A stretch of 64,000 bases of DNA. Origin: Gemmatimonadales bacterium (GTDB taxonomy: Bacteria; Gemmatimonadota; Glassbacteria; GWA2-58-10). The DNA lies in NCBI GenBank assembly GCA_024278175.1, contig JAJRTS010000003.1, forward strand, positions 1-64,000. Direction: 5' to 3'. The position numbers and the translations under genes are program-made. The notes under the pieces were generated by a model that was given only the letters and a program-made list of their open reading frames with translations, searched no databases and was not told the origin of the DNA. Position 1 is the first letter of the stretch. The number at the start of each line of letters is the position of its first letter. This document shows, piece after piece, positions 19,976 to 29,539 of the stretch.

Positions 19976-20773
19976 TTACAGATAAACGCTGGTCAGAATA
20001 ACTGTAAGGGAAACCGTACAGAACAGCCAGTCTGCGCTCGAGAAAGGTTTGCCGCCCGGGTGCGCCGGAGGACGGAACGGGTTGTAGCCCCGGGCCATCA
20101 GGCTCAGGCTGAGCAATTCCGCCTCGTGCAGGGTGTAGTGCATGTAGCAGACCATCGTATCGATCACCGAGCGGAGATTGCGGCCGAACCTTGCCGCGTA
20201 TCCGTTTCCGGCATCGGCGAGCTTGCCCTGGCGGCGGAAATTATCGAACAGCTCGCGCATACGCTCCAGGGCCGGGGGAAACGTACGCAGCACCAGGCCC
20301 ACAGTGAAACCCAGTTCGCCCACCGGCACCTTAAGCCTCTCCAGCGGTCGCAGCGCTCTGGTCAGCGAATCCACAACCTCCATTGGAGGGGTACTGAAAT
20401 AAAGCCACAGCGCGGTGGCCACCAGCACCGCCAGTTTGCCGCACAACATCATGCTCTCGGCCAGCACCCGGGGCAGCCCCTGCGGGGAAAGTCCGCCGCC
20501 AAGGGAATATTCCGCCCACAGATAGTAAACAACGACAAGCAGGAACACGGACCACAAGCGTTTAAGCCTGCCCAGCACCTTGACGGCACAGGGTCCCGCC
20601 AGGGCCAGGCAACCCAGGCAGAGCAGGACGTTCAGCCCCAGGCCGATAAGTGTATCCACACTCCAGAGAGCCACGCTGAGCACTGTCAGCACGGCCACCT
20701 TGGCCCGCGCATCGATACCGTGGGCGATACTGCCGTTTACCGCACGTTGCGAAAACCGGGAATAGCGTGACAA
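19976..20773 (-). CDS. ecfT: Energy-coupling factor transporter transmembrane protein, EcfT/CbiQ family
   Basis: Polytopic; N-terminal DARAKVAVLTVLSVALWS and C-terminal AELLSLSLMARGYNP typical of EcfT; adjacent to truA. Confidence 0.8.
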   Translation of the reverse strand: MSRYSRFSQRAVNGSIAHGIDARAKVAVLTVLSVALWSVDTLIGLGLNVLLCLGCLALAGPCAVKVLGRLKRLWSVFLLVVVYYLWAEYSLGGGLSPQGLPRVLAESMMLCGKLAVLVATALWLYFSTPPMEVVDSLTRALRPLERLKVPVGELGFTVGLVLRTFPPALERMRELFDNFRRQGKLADAGNGYAARFGRNLRSVIDTMVCYMHYTLHEAELLSLSLMARGYNPFRPPAHPGGKPFSSADWLFCTVSLTVILTSVYL

Positions 20774-20864
20774 TCGATATTCCTCCGCTGATAAAGGTGG
20801 GGTTTAAGATAATCCCTTACATGGCTACACTGCAACATTCGGTGTAAAAAGCGGGCCTGACGGA

Positions 20865-20893
20865 TTGACCGGTTTGCCGGAAGCGGCTATATT
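20865..20893 (+). promoter_or_regulatory. Candidate sigma70-type promoter for GH94 gene
   Basis: TTGACC - 17 nt - TATATT. Confidence 0.45.
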
Positions 20894-20975
20894 GACCAAC
20901 GCAAGTTATTCTCCGGTGGGGATATAATGGATTAAACGTCAGATTGTAATATAATTCAGGGAGCGGGAAAGGGCG

Positions 20976-23564
20976 ATGAGTTCAGTGAACGGGTCTCAGT
21001 TAAAACCACACGTGGAAACGTCAGCGGAAAAAACACGGCTCGACACGCTGGCGCGGCGGGCAAACCGGGCACTGAGTGAGGGGAAAGGGATCGAAGATGT
21101 TCTCGAACCGGCTCAGATCGAGCGCCTGCGCACAAGATACAGCACATTCGAGGACAAGCGGGATGAACAGGGATTTCTCAGCGGTGGATGCCATCAGGTG
21201 CACAAAGTGGCCACACCCCGACCGTTCATGCACCTGCTGAGCAGTTGCCACAGCCGCGAGCACGGCTCGTTCGGCTCGTTCTGGGATGTGAGCGGTTCGG
21301 GTTTCTGTTGCCTGGACACGGTGCTGGCCGGGCCGGTCACCTCGCACAAGGACCCCAGTTACGTACCCACTGCTCCCTGCGCCAGTGACCACCGTCATTT
21401 TTACATCCGCGAGGAAACGGCCGCCGGCGTGGCGGTCCATCATCTTTTTCCCCAGCGCGGAGTGGATGAGCAGCGCTACGATTCGTTTTCCTGCGCCCAG
21501 GGCCTGGGCACGGTCAGGATCGAAGCCGGGCGCGACGGGCTGGACGCCGCCCTGCTGGCGTTCGTCCCGGTTGAGCAGCCCCTGGAAGTCTGGCGGCTGA
21601 GCGTGACCAACAAATCGGGCCGACGGCGCGTGATCGATCTGTTCAGTTGGATCAACTGGGGGCTGGAGTCGTATCCCGGCTACTATTTCGATCCGCGGGT
21701 GGTCAGCGAGGGCCGCGTCTTTGAGGAACTTAACGCGCTGGTGGCGCTCAATAACGATCAGAACAACAAGCATCCCCGCACGGGCTTTTTCATGAGCAGC
21801 GGGCGGTTCGAGGATTTTGACCTCGCGGCCGAAGAGTTTACGGGCGGGGCCAGGTTCCGCGCTTTCCCCGCCGCGGTTGAAAACGGAAAATGTACAGGCA
21901 GCCCGGGGGTGCAACCCTACCAGGGCCTGATAGCGGCCGCCCGCTGGAGGCTGGAACTGGACCCCGGTCAGGCGGTGGAACTGGATTTCCTGCTGGGAGT
22001 TACCGACCCCGATCCCGAAAAGGGCCGGGCGGATCTTGCAAGCCTGCGCTCGCATTTTTTTGCCGATGGCGGTATCGACAAGGAACTGCGGCGTCTTAAG
22101 CTGCGCTGGCAGGCGATGGTGAGCGCCCACGTGAGCGCAACGGGCGACGATGAGTTCGACCGTTTTTTCAATGTCTGGTCCAAGTACCAGGCGCTGAACT
22201 CATCGCGCTGGATCAGGGCGCTGGACAAGGTGGGCTACCGTGACCTGCTGCAGGACCTGATGGGGATCAACTCGTTCGATCCCGCTTATACGCGCACGAT
22301 GTTGCCCGCGGCTCTTCGTTACCAGCTTCCCGACGGGCGCGCCGTGCGTCAGTTCGCCAAGTTCGAGGGCGCACCGCACGATGAGCGGATGTACATGGAC
22401 AGCACGAGCTGGATCCCGGACACCCTGGTGAGTTACATTCAGGAAACCGGCGATATGGCCTTGCTCCGGCAGCAGGAGGGTTTTCTCGATCTGGCGACAG
22501 GCAGGGTGGAAGGGAATGCGAGCGTTTACGAGCACGCGTTGCGAGGATTGCGTACGCTGGATGAGAATCGCGGGCTGCACGACCTGTGCCGGATCGGCTA
22601 CGGCGACTGGAACGATTCGCTCGACGGGGTGGGCCGCGACGGCGAGGGCGTGAGTGTCTGGCTGTCGATGGCGCTGGTGTACGCGGCCCGCAGGATGCGC
22701 GAGCTGACAGTGCGGCTCCGGGACACGCAGAACACGGCCCTGATGGACCGGATAATCACGGAGTTGACCGAAGCGATCAACTCCTCGGCCTGGGACGGCG
22801 CTCATTATGTTTACGCGTTCATGTCGGACGGTACGCCGGTGGGCTCACGGAGCAACGGCGAGGGCCGGATTCATCTGAACGTCAACTCGTGGTCGCTCTT
22901 TAGCGGTGTAGCCGCCTCCGCCGGACGTGAAAGCCAGGTGCTGAAATCAATCGAGCGCCTTCGCACCCGGCTGGGCTACCTGCTGGTGGCTCCCGGCTAT
23001 ACCCCGCGCAGCAAGGACGTGGGCCGGATCGCCGATATCCGCACCGGGCAGTTCGAAAACGGATCGATCTATACCCACGGGCAGAGTTTCATGATCTACG
23101 CCCTGGCCGGCCTGGGCAAGGGCGATGAGGCTTTCGACGCGTTCAAGGCCGTGCTGCCCGACAACACGCTGCCGGACATCAGCACGGGGCCGCCGCACCA
23201 GCTCTCAAATTTCACGGTCGGGATCGAGCACGAACATTTCGGCCGCAACCTTTACAGCAATTTCAGCGGCGCACTGTCGTGGCTGCGCAAGAGCGCCGAG
23301 AGAATGCTGGGGCTGCTGCCGGATTTTGACCGGCTGGTGATCGATCCGTGCATTCCGTCGCGTTGGCCGCAGTACCGTGTGCGCAAAGTGTGGCGTGGGC
23401 GCAACGTGCTGATGCACGTGCACAATCCCGAGTCGCGCTGCACGGGTGTGGTCGCCGCCAGCCTTGACGGGGAGGCGCTGCCCGTCGTTGATGGGAAAAG
23501 CCAGGTTGAGCTTGATAAATTGCCCGGGAACGGCGAAGTTAATATCGAGGTTGTACTCGGTTGA
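20976..23564 (+). CDS. GH94-family glycoside phosphorylase (cellobiose/chitobiose phosphorylase-like)
   Basis: GSFGSFWDVSG..., RDLLQDLMG, GYGDWNDSLDGVGRDGEGVSVWLSMAL, RVRKVWRGRNVLMHVHNP. Confidence 0.88.
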   Translation: MSSVNGSQLKPHVETSAEKTRLDTLARRANRALSEGKGIEDVLEPAQIERLRTRYSTFEDKRDEQGFLSGGCHQVHKVATPRPFMHLLSSCHSREHGSFGSFWDVSGSGFCCLDTVLAGPVTSHKDPSYVPTAPCASDHRHFYIREETAAGVAVHHLFPQRGVDEQRYDSFSCAQGLGTVRIEAGRDGLDAALLAFVPVEQPLEVWRLSVTNKSGRRRVIDLFSWINWGLESYPGYYFDPRVVSEGRVFEELNALVALNNDQNNKHPRTGFFMSSGRFEDFDLAAEEFTGGARFRAFPAAVENGKCTGSPGVQPYQGLIAAARWRLELDPGQAVELDFLLGVTDPDPEKGRADLASLRSHFFADGGIDKELRRLKLRWQAMVSAHVSATGDDEFDRFFNVWSKYQALNSSRWIRALDKVGYRDLLQDLMGINSFDPAYTRTMLPAALRYQLPDGRAVRQFAKFEGAPHDERMYMDSTSWIPDTLVSYIQETGDMALLRQQEGFLDLATGRVEGNASVYEHALRGLRTLDENRGLHDLCRIGYGDWNDSLDGVGRDGEGVSVWLSMALVYAARRMRELTVRLRDTQNTALMDRIITELTEAINSSAWDGAHYVYAFMSDGTPVGSRSNGEGRIHLNVNSWSLFSGVAASAGRESQVLKSIERLRTRLGYLLVAPGYTPRSKDVGRIADIRTGQFENGSIYTHGQSFMIYALAGLGKGDEAFDAFKAVLPDNTLPDISTGPPHQLSNFTVGIEHEHFGRNLYSNFSGALSWLRKSAERMLGLLPDFDRLVIDPCIPSRWPQYRVRKVWRGRNVLMHVHNPESRCTGVVAASLDGEALPVVDGKSQVELDKLPGNGEVNIEVVLG

Positions 23565-23599
23565 TTTGCAACGTACCGGCATTGGCCTGAGGAGCTATA

Positions 23600-24700
23600 A
23601 TGGTGAACCGGGGAAAAATATTGGCCCCGCGGCGTGAGACCGTCACAGTCAGGGCGGGCAGGCTCGCTATCGGTTCCGGCCATCCGGTGGTGGTCCAGTC
23701 GATGACCAACACGGACAGCAGGGACCCGCGGGCCACGTTGCGCCAGATCGGGCAACTGGCGGCCGCCGGTTGCGAGCTGGTGCGGGTGGCCGTGCCGGAC
23801 AAGGAGGCAGCCGGCCGCTTGCGGGAGCTGGTGGACAACTCGCCGCTGCCGCTGGTGGCTGATATCCATTTCAATCACCGGCTGGCCCTGGCGGCGCTGG
23901 AAGCGGGTATCGCCAAGCTGAGGATCAACCCCGGCAACATCGGCGGCGCGGACAAGGTGAAAGAGCTGGCCCGCGAGGCCTCGGCCTGCGGAGTGCCGAT
24001 CAGGATCGGGGTCAACTCCGGCTCGTTGGAAAAAGAGCTGCTGGAACGCCACGGCGGCCCCACTGCCGTGGCGCTGGCGGCCAGCGCCCTGGGCCATTGT
24101 AAGCTGCTGGAGGACGGGGGGTTCGGGGAGATAGTGGTCTCGATCAAGGCCAGCGATGTGCCTACCACGGTGCGGGCCAACCGCGAGTTCGCCGCGCTGC
24201 GAAATTACCCGATTCACCTGGGCGTTACCGAGGCCGGCACTCTGATTCGCGGCACCGTGAACAGCGCGGCGGGGATCGGGATCATGCTGGCCGAGGGGAT
24301 CGGCGACACGTTGCGGGTGAGCCTGACCGCCGACCCGGTGGAGGAGATTTCCGTGGCCTGGAAGATCCTGGCCGCTCTGGGCATCAGACGCAGGGGAGCC
24401 GAGGTTATTTCCTGCCCGACCTGCGGCCGCACGGAAGTGAAACTGATCGCTCTGGCCGAGCGGGTCGAGCGGCTTCTTCGCTCCGTGGAGCAGCCGATGA
24501 CTATCGCCGTGATGGGCTGCGTGGTCAACGGCCCCGGCGAGGCCAGGGAGGCTGATTTCGGGATCGCCGGGGGCAGGGGCAACGGCTTGTTGTTCCGTGG
24601 CGGCGAGCAGGTGAGCCGGGTTCCGGAGAGTGAGCTGGTGGAGGAACTGCTGCGGCTGATCGAACGGGAAACCGGCGTGGTTATCCCCCGCCGGGAGTAA
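23600..24700 (+). CDS. ispG: (E)-4-hydroxy-3-methylbut-2-enyl-diphosphate synthase
   Basis: HPVVVQSMTNTDSRDPRATLRQI; KLRINPGNIG; ISCPTCGRTEV; VAVMGCVVNGPGEAREADFGIAGG-type motif. Confidence 0.96.
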   Translation: MVNRGKILAPRRETVTVRAGRLAIGSGHPVVVQSMTNTDSRDPRATLRQIGQLAAAGCELVRVAVPDKEAAGRLRELVDNSPLPLVADIHFNHRLALAALEAGIAKLRINPGNIGGADKVKELAREASACGVPIRIGVNSGSLEKELLERHGGPTAVALAASALGHCKLLEDGGFGEIVVSIKASDVPTTVRANREFAALRNYPIHLGVTEAGTLIRGTVNSAAGIGIMLAEGIGDTLRVSLTADPVEEISVAWKILAALGIRRRGAEVISCPTCGRTEVKLIALAERVERLLRSVEQPMTIAVMGCVVNGPGEAREADFGIAGGRGNGLLFRGGEQVSRVPESELVEELLRLIERETGVVIPRRE

Positions 24701-24806
24701 GAAGCTGCTGTTGTGGGCCGGGTAAATCACTTGCCAGCCGGGCCGTAATTTGTTATCTATACCTTTCCTTGCCACTGAGAGATATTTTGCTTCTTTTGCC
24801 TTTTTT

Positions 24807-24881
24807 GCCCCTGTAGCTCAGTGGATAGAGCATCGGATTCCGGTTCCGGGTGCGCTGGTTCGATTCCAGTCAGGGGTACCA
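24807..24881 (+). tRNA. tRNA-Arg(CCG), CCA encoded
   Basis: GCCCCTGTAGCTCAGTGGATAGAGCATCGGATTCCGGTTCCGGGTGCGCTGGTTCGATTCCAGTCAGGGGTACCA; anticodon loop TTCCGGT. Confidence 0.94.
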
Positions 24882-24886
24882 TAAGC

Positions 24887-24930
24887 AAAGCGCCGCGAGG
24901 CCTTGATATTAAAGGGTTCGCGGCGCTTTT
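24887..24930 (+). terminator. Terminator hairpin following tRNA-Arg
   Basis: AAAGCGCCGCGA / TCGCGGCGCTTT 12-bp stem followed by T-rich tail. Confidence 0.75.
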
Positions 24931-25112
24931 GTTTTGTCTGATATTTATAGCAAAATCGGATCAGACCCAGAAAATCATTGATGCTCACGATGAGAACGGA
25001 TAATTTATAGCAGAGATAATGGGAATCTCTTGATGCAAGCTGAAAAAAAATGAAAGTTTTAGCTCCGAATCGATAAAGAAAGCCGTCTCCTTTAATCTGA
25101 GAAAAATCGAGC

Positions 25113-27575
25113 ATGATCAAGTATAGTTCTTTCCGGCAGTCATGGCTGCAATTAGCAAGTGTGTCAGCAGTGTTTGCAATGAGTGGTTTTGTTTTTTCCA
25201 TGACCGAAGTAGCCATGCGGATGGAGCGCATTACAACATATGACTTCCTGCTTCCGATCTATGTAGTCAAGGTTACGCTGGTATTCTATATATTAGGGTG
25301 TATGTGCTTTATTGCCGTAAAGGCTATTTATAAAATCAGGCCTTTGAACAATGGAATATCACTGGAGCTATTAGTCATAGCTACCTTGGTGTTTGTGGTT
25401 ATCACATATTTCTTCAATGTATCCGGGCATCATAACTACATTAAAGAGGAATATGGAAACTCCGGATCCATTGTGGATAATATTATTGTTCAAGCTGCTA
25501 TAGTGCTATTCAGCATAGTGGTATATTGTGTACTGAGCTTATTAAAAGGCAAGCGAATCATGGCAGGAATATTTGTGCTGTGGATTTGCTTGGCAATTTT
25601 GTTGAGCTATCTGGATACAGAATATTTGGGCGGTGGTTTAGGAAAAGCGTATGAATCGACATCAAAGGCCCAAATAGGACTTCTTTTTTATCTGGTAGCC
25701 GTCCATTCCATTGTTTTGATCTGTATCGGAAAATGGATGCTCAATGATTTTGAGTTGGCGGGTTTTCTGACTTATTTGGTAATAGCTGTCTTTCAGGCTA
25801 ACCTTCCGATACCGATAATCGTTTTCTGTTACGGCATGCTCGGTATGTGGTTTGTTGTCCGTCAACGAAGGAAAAAAGTCAAAAAGAACATCCATGTAGT
25901 GGTAGGGCTGATTTTTATTATCGGATTGGGACTGACGCATAAATACTTATTCGGCGACGTGTTTCAGTACAGAGTTCTTTTTGCCGATGCAAGCAACGAT
26001 TTGGTCGGCAGCACTTGGTGGCTTCAAGCTTTTTTGGCACCAGCGGTGAAATTGTCAGTTTTGTTAATTGTCTTAAAAATAGCATTTCCTAAATACAACG
26101 GTACGGATTACGGAAAATGTTATTTCAGTGCAAAAGAAATATGCGTACCGGTATTTGCAGCAGTTTTTTTGTTCGCAATTTCCTCACAGATTGTTTTTGG
26201 AAATAAAGGTTGGTTAGGTTCGCTGACAAGTGTGAGCAATAACTATTTACCGGCTAACACGCCTAATATAATCCTTATTACCTGGGATACTGTCCGGCAG
26301 GACCATCTCTCAGTTTACGGTTATTCCCGAAAAACCACGCCTAATCTGGAAAAATTTGCTGAAAAAGCTTGCCTTTACCGGAATTTTTATGCAGCCACCG
26401 GTCTGACCCTTCCAAGCCATGCTTCTGCTTTTACTGGAATGCTTCCTTATATCCACGGCGTTCAAGACCATCGGACCAAATTCAGGTTATCTTCTCAAAA
26501 CCAAACTTTAGCGGAAGTCTTGCGGGAAAAAGGATTCGTTACCGCGGCGATCTCCGCTCACCCTTCAATTCACAGTGCAAATCTGACGGAAGGGTTCGGT
26601 TTCGTATTGGATGGAAAAACTAATACAGACCTCTATATGTTAGAAAGTTTAATATTTTGCCCTCAAAACAATCGGTTAAAAAGTTTGCTTGAAAAACTGC
26701 CTTGGTATAAGTCCAACTGGCATTTATTTCCTGCCAATGCGGAACAGGTTACGCGCAAAACTTCCAGTTGGCTGGATATGAACAACAGGAAAGCGTTTTT
26801 CCTTTTTATTAACTATCTGGATGCACATGCTCCTTACACTCCTGCCGGAAAATATGTCGATTATTACGATAACAAAACAATCGATATCAAATACAACGAA
26901 TATCCGAATGATGTGAAAGAGTCCATTAATAATTATGATGCTGAAATAACTTACCTGGACCATCATCAGGGTCGGCTATTGCAAAAACTCAAGCAATTGG
27001 GCCTGTACGATAACTCGTTGATTATAATTCAAGGCGACCACGGGGAAGCGTTCGGTGAGCACGATTTTTTCCAGCATGGGCCTTTTCTGTATAATGAAGT
27101 GTTACACGTTCCCATGTTGATTAAATACCCGCGGCAAGACACGGCTGGCATTTGTGACAGACTGGCATCCCACCCCGATATTTTCCCTACCGTGCTTGCA
27201 ACATTGGGGTATGAGATTTCCGATAAGATTCAGGGTAAGTCATTGTATTCCATCGATCCTCATCGGTCGATCATTAATGAAGGATATTTGATGGATGAAA
27301 ATGGCAGATCGAAGGCAAGAAGAAGCTTGATCAAATATCCTTTCAAAATGATGGCGGAACCGGACGGCTCTCTTAAACTATACAACTTTGCAGATGATCG
27401 TGACGAGTTGAATGATTTGTCTGTCGAAAAAAGAAATATTGCTTTGGAAATGAACGACAGCTTGCGCAAGATACTGAATGACATCGATTCTTTGAAAATA
27501 ACTCCAATAATAGGCGCTTGGAACTTATCGGACCAGGTGGTTGAGCAGTTGAAAGCTCTTGGATATGTAAAATGA
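25113..27575 (+). CDS. Polytopic membrane protein with C-terminal sulfatase-fold (alkaline phosphatase superfamily) domain
   Basis: N-terminal TM region; NIILITWDTVRQDHLSVYGY, LTLPSHASAFTGMLPYIHGV, QGDHGEAFGEHDFFQHG; visibly AT-rich versus neighbours. Confidence 0.85.
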   Translation: MIKYSSFRQSWLQLASVSAVFAMSGFVFSMTEVAMRMERITTYDFLLPIYVVKVTLVFYILGCMCFIAVKAIYKIRPLNNGISLELLVIATLVFVVITYFFNVSGHHNYIKEEYGNSGSIVDNIIVQAAIVLFSIVVYCVLSLLKGKRIMAGIFVLWICLAILLSYLDTEYLGGGLGKAYESTSKAQIGLLFYLVAVHSIVLICIGKWMLNDFELAGFLTYLVIAVFQANLPIPIIVFCYGMLGMWFVVRQRRKKVKKNIHVVVGLIFIIGLGLTHKYLFGDVFQYRVLFADASNDLVGSTWWLQAFLAPAVKLSVLLIVLKIAFPKYNGTDYGKCYFSAKEICVPVFAAVFLFAISSQIVFGNKGWLGSLTSVSNNYLPANTPNIILITWDTVRQDHLSVYGYSRKTTPNLEKFAEKACLYRNFYAATGLTLPSHASAFTGMLPYIHGVQDHRTKFRLSSQNQTLAEVLREKGFVTAAISAHPSIHSANLTEGFGFVLDGKTNTDLYMLESLIFCPQNNRLKSLLEKLPWYKSNWHLFPANAEQVTRKTSSWLDMNNRKAFFLFINYLDAHAPYTPAGKYVDYYDNKTIDIKYNEYPNDVKESINNYDAEITYLDHHQGRLLQKLKQLGLYDNSLIIIQGDHGEAFGEHDFFQHGPFLYNEVLHVPMLIKYPRQDTAGICDRLASHPDIFPTVLATLGYEISDKIQGKSLYSIDPHRSIINEGYLMDENGRSKARRSLIKYPFKMMAEPDGSLKLYNFADDRDELNDLSVEKRNIALEMNDSLRKILNDIDSLKITPIIGAWNLSDQVVEQLKALGYVK

Positions 27576-27776
27576 AAAATAAGTAGAAATAATCCTGCTG
27601 TGAAGAAGTTGTTGCACCAACTGCCGATTGTATACTCCCGAAAGCTCAAAGAGGTTTTTCTTATCCGAAAAAGTAATGCTATCAAAGTGATAAAATCTTA
27701 TCGAAATTGTCGCCGCAAAAACAAACATTAGCTATACTCCAAATGTATCACCCGTAAACCTTGTGTCAACTGGTCG

Positions 27777-27815
27777 GGTTTATTATCATAACCGCAACTT
27801 ATGAGAATGATACTC
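27777..27815. promoter_or_regulatory. Candidate metalloregulator operator(s) upstream of metal ABC operon
   Basis: GGTT-9-AACC inverted repeat (27777-27793) and imperfect palindrome GAGAATGATACTC (27803-27815), AT-rich. Confidence 0.3.
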
Positions 27816-27839
27816 TATCTCTTACCGGGGAGCCTTTCA

Positions 27840-28778
27840 ATGTCCTCTTTCAAAATTTTTTTTGTACTTTGTGCAGTATTGCTAGCCGCCTGTTCCGGTG
27901 GTGACCGAGGCAACGAAACGGCGCGTCCGGACGATTCCAGACCGGTAATTGTCGCCACCACCACTATCGTGGCCGATATTGCCCGTAACGTGGCCGGCGG
28001 GCGCATGAGAGTGGTCAGTATCATGAAGACCGGCGAGGACCCTCATATCTACGACCCCCGTCCCGGCGACGCGCGCCTGATAGCCGGGGCCGATGTGGTC
28101 CTGACCAACGGCCTGCATCTGGAGGGTACGCTGCAGGGGATCGTGCGCAACAACCTCAGAGAGGGGGCCGTTTTCCGGGAACTTGCCGAAGACGAGCGGA
28201 TCGAAGTGATCGAAAGCGTACAATACCAGGGAGCTCCCGATCCGCACTGCTGGTTCAGCATCCCCTACGTTAAGGTCTATGCCCGGAACGCCACCGAGGC
28301 CCTGTGCGATGCCGACCCGCCCAACGCCGATTATTATCGCGCCAACGCCCGCAGCTACCTGGCCCGGCTCGATTCGCTGGACTCCTATGCCCGCGGAGTT
28401 TTCGCTATGATTCCGGAAAAGAACCGGATTCTGGTCACGGCCCACGATGCGTTCCACTATTTCGGGATCGAGTACGGGATCGAGGTGATGACCGTGATCG
28501 GGATCAGCACGGACAGCGAGCCACGGCCCCTGGACCTGGAGAACCTTGTCAACCTGATCAAGCGCAACAACGTGCCGGCGGTGTTTATCGAAACCAGCGT
28601 CAGCGCCAGTCTTAACAACCTGGTGCGCAAGGTGAGCGAGAAAACCGGCGCGCTAATCGGCGGAACGCTTTACAGCGACAGCCTGGGAGAGCCTGATGGC
28701 GATTCCGGCACATTCCTCGGCATGTTCCGTCACAACGTGGACACTATCGCCGGCGCCCTGGGCAAGGGAGGGGCGTGA
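27840..28778 (+). CDS. Metal (Zn/Mn-type) ABC transporter substrate-binding lipoprotein
   Basis: Lipobox LLAACSGG; VATTTIVADIARNVAGG, GEDPHIYDPRPGDARLIAGADVVLTNGLHLE, PAVFIETSVSASLNNLVRKVSEKTG. Confidence 0.92.
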   Translation: MSSFKIFFVLCAVLLAACSGGDRGNETARPDDSRPVIVATTTIVADIARNVAGGRMRVVSIMKTGEDPHIYDPRPGDARLIAGADVVLTNGLHLEGTLQGIVRNNLREGAVFRELAEDERIEVIESVQYQGAPDPHCWFSIPYVKVYARNATEALCDADPPNADYYRANARSYLARLDSLDSYARGVFAMIPEKNRILVTAHDAFHYFGIEYGIEVMTVIGISTDSEPRPLDLENLVNLIKRNNVPAVFIETSVSASLNNLVRKVSEKTGALIGGTLYSDSLGEPDGDSGTFLGMFRHNVDTIAGALGKGGA

Positions 28779-28780
28779 GC

Positions 28781-29539
28781 ATGGAGAAAGCGCTCGAAGT
28801 GCGGAACCTGACTGTTTCCTACGGCAGTAAAATCGTGCTGCGTAATGTCACGTTCAATATCCCCGCAGGCGTAAGCGTAAGTATGGTCGGGCCCAACGGC
28901 GCTGGCAAGAGCACACTGCTCAAGGCCGCCCTGGGCCTGATCGAACGTGACAGTGGCGAGGTGGACGTGCTGGGCGCGCCGTTCAACCCCCGTCAGGGAG
29001 TACTGGCCTACATTCCGCAGAAAGAGATTATCGACTGGGATTTCCCCGTCACCGTGCGCGATGTGGTAACGATGGGCCGCGGCGCCAGGCACGGCTGGCT
29101 CGGCAGGCCGGGGCGCAAGGACAGGGCCGCGGTGGAACAGGCGCTGGAAAAATGCGGGATGACCGAATATACGGACCGCCATATCCGCCAGCTCTCCGGG
29201 GGCCAGCAGCAGCGCGTGTTTATCGCCCGGGCGCTGGCCCAGGGGGCGCGGATCCTGATCATGGACGAGCCGTTCGCCGGGGTGGACGCCGCCACGGAGA
29301 ACGCGATACTCGACCTGATGGACGGCCTTCGCGCCGAGGGCCGCACGCTGATCATGGTCAACCACGACCTGGACATCCTGGACCGGTTCGACTGGATAGT
29401 GATGCTCAACGGCACCCTGATCGCCGCCGGGCCGATGGCTGAGACCTACAACGAAAAAAACCGGCGGCTCACGTTCGGGCCCACACTGAGCGAGATTGTC
29501 CGCGCCGAGCAGATTATTGCAAAGGGGGTGGCGCGATGA
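28781..29539 (+). CDS. Metal ABC transporter ATP-binding protein
   Basis: GPNGAGKST, LSGGQQQRVFIARALAQGARILIMDEPFAGVD. Confidence 0.93.
   Translation: MEKALEVRNLTVSYGSKIVLRNVTFNIPAGVSVSMVGPNGAGKSTLLKAALGLIERDSGEVDVLGAPFNPRQGVLAYIPQKEIIDWDFPVTVRDVVTMGRGARHGWLGRPGRKDRAAVEQALEKCGMTEYTDRHIRQLSGGQQQRVFIARALAQGARILIMDEPFAGVDAATENAILDLMDGLRAEGRTLIMVNHDLDILDRFDWIVMLNGTLIAAGPMAETYNEKNRRLTFGPTLSEIVRAEQIIAKGVAR

Noticed and set aside
23252-24775. 507-aa minus-strand ORF opposite ispG
   Set aside because: Shadow ORF; ispG signatures are on the plus strand.
24818-25231. 137-aa minus-strand ORF across tRNA-Arg
   Set aside because: Overlaps a clear tRNA and terminator and the start of the sulfatase-fold gene.
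24882-27800. Integrative element with attL/attR at tRNA-Arg
   Set aside because: No integrase gene and no direct repeat of the tRNA 3' end seen at the far border; only the composition shift is supported.
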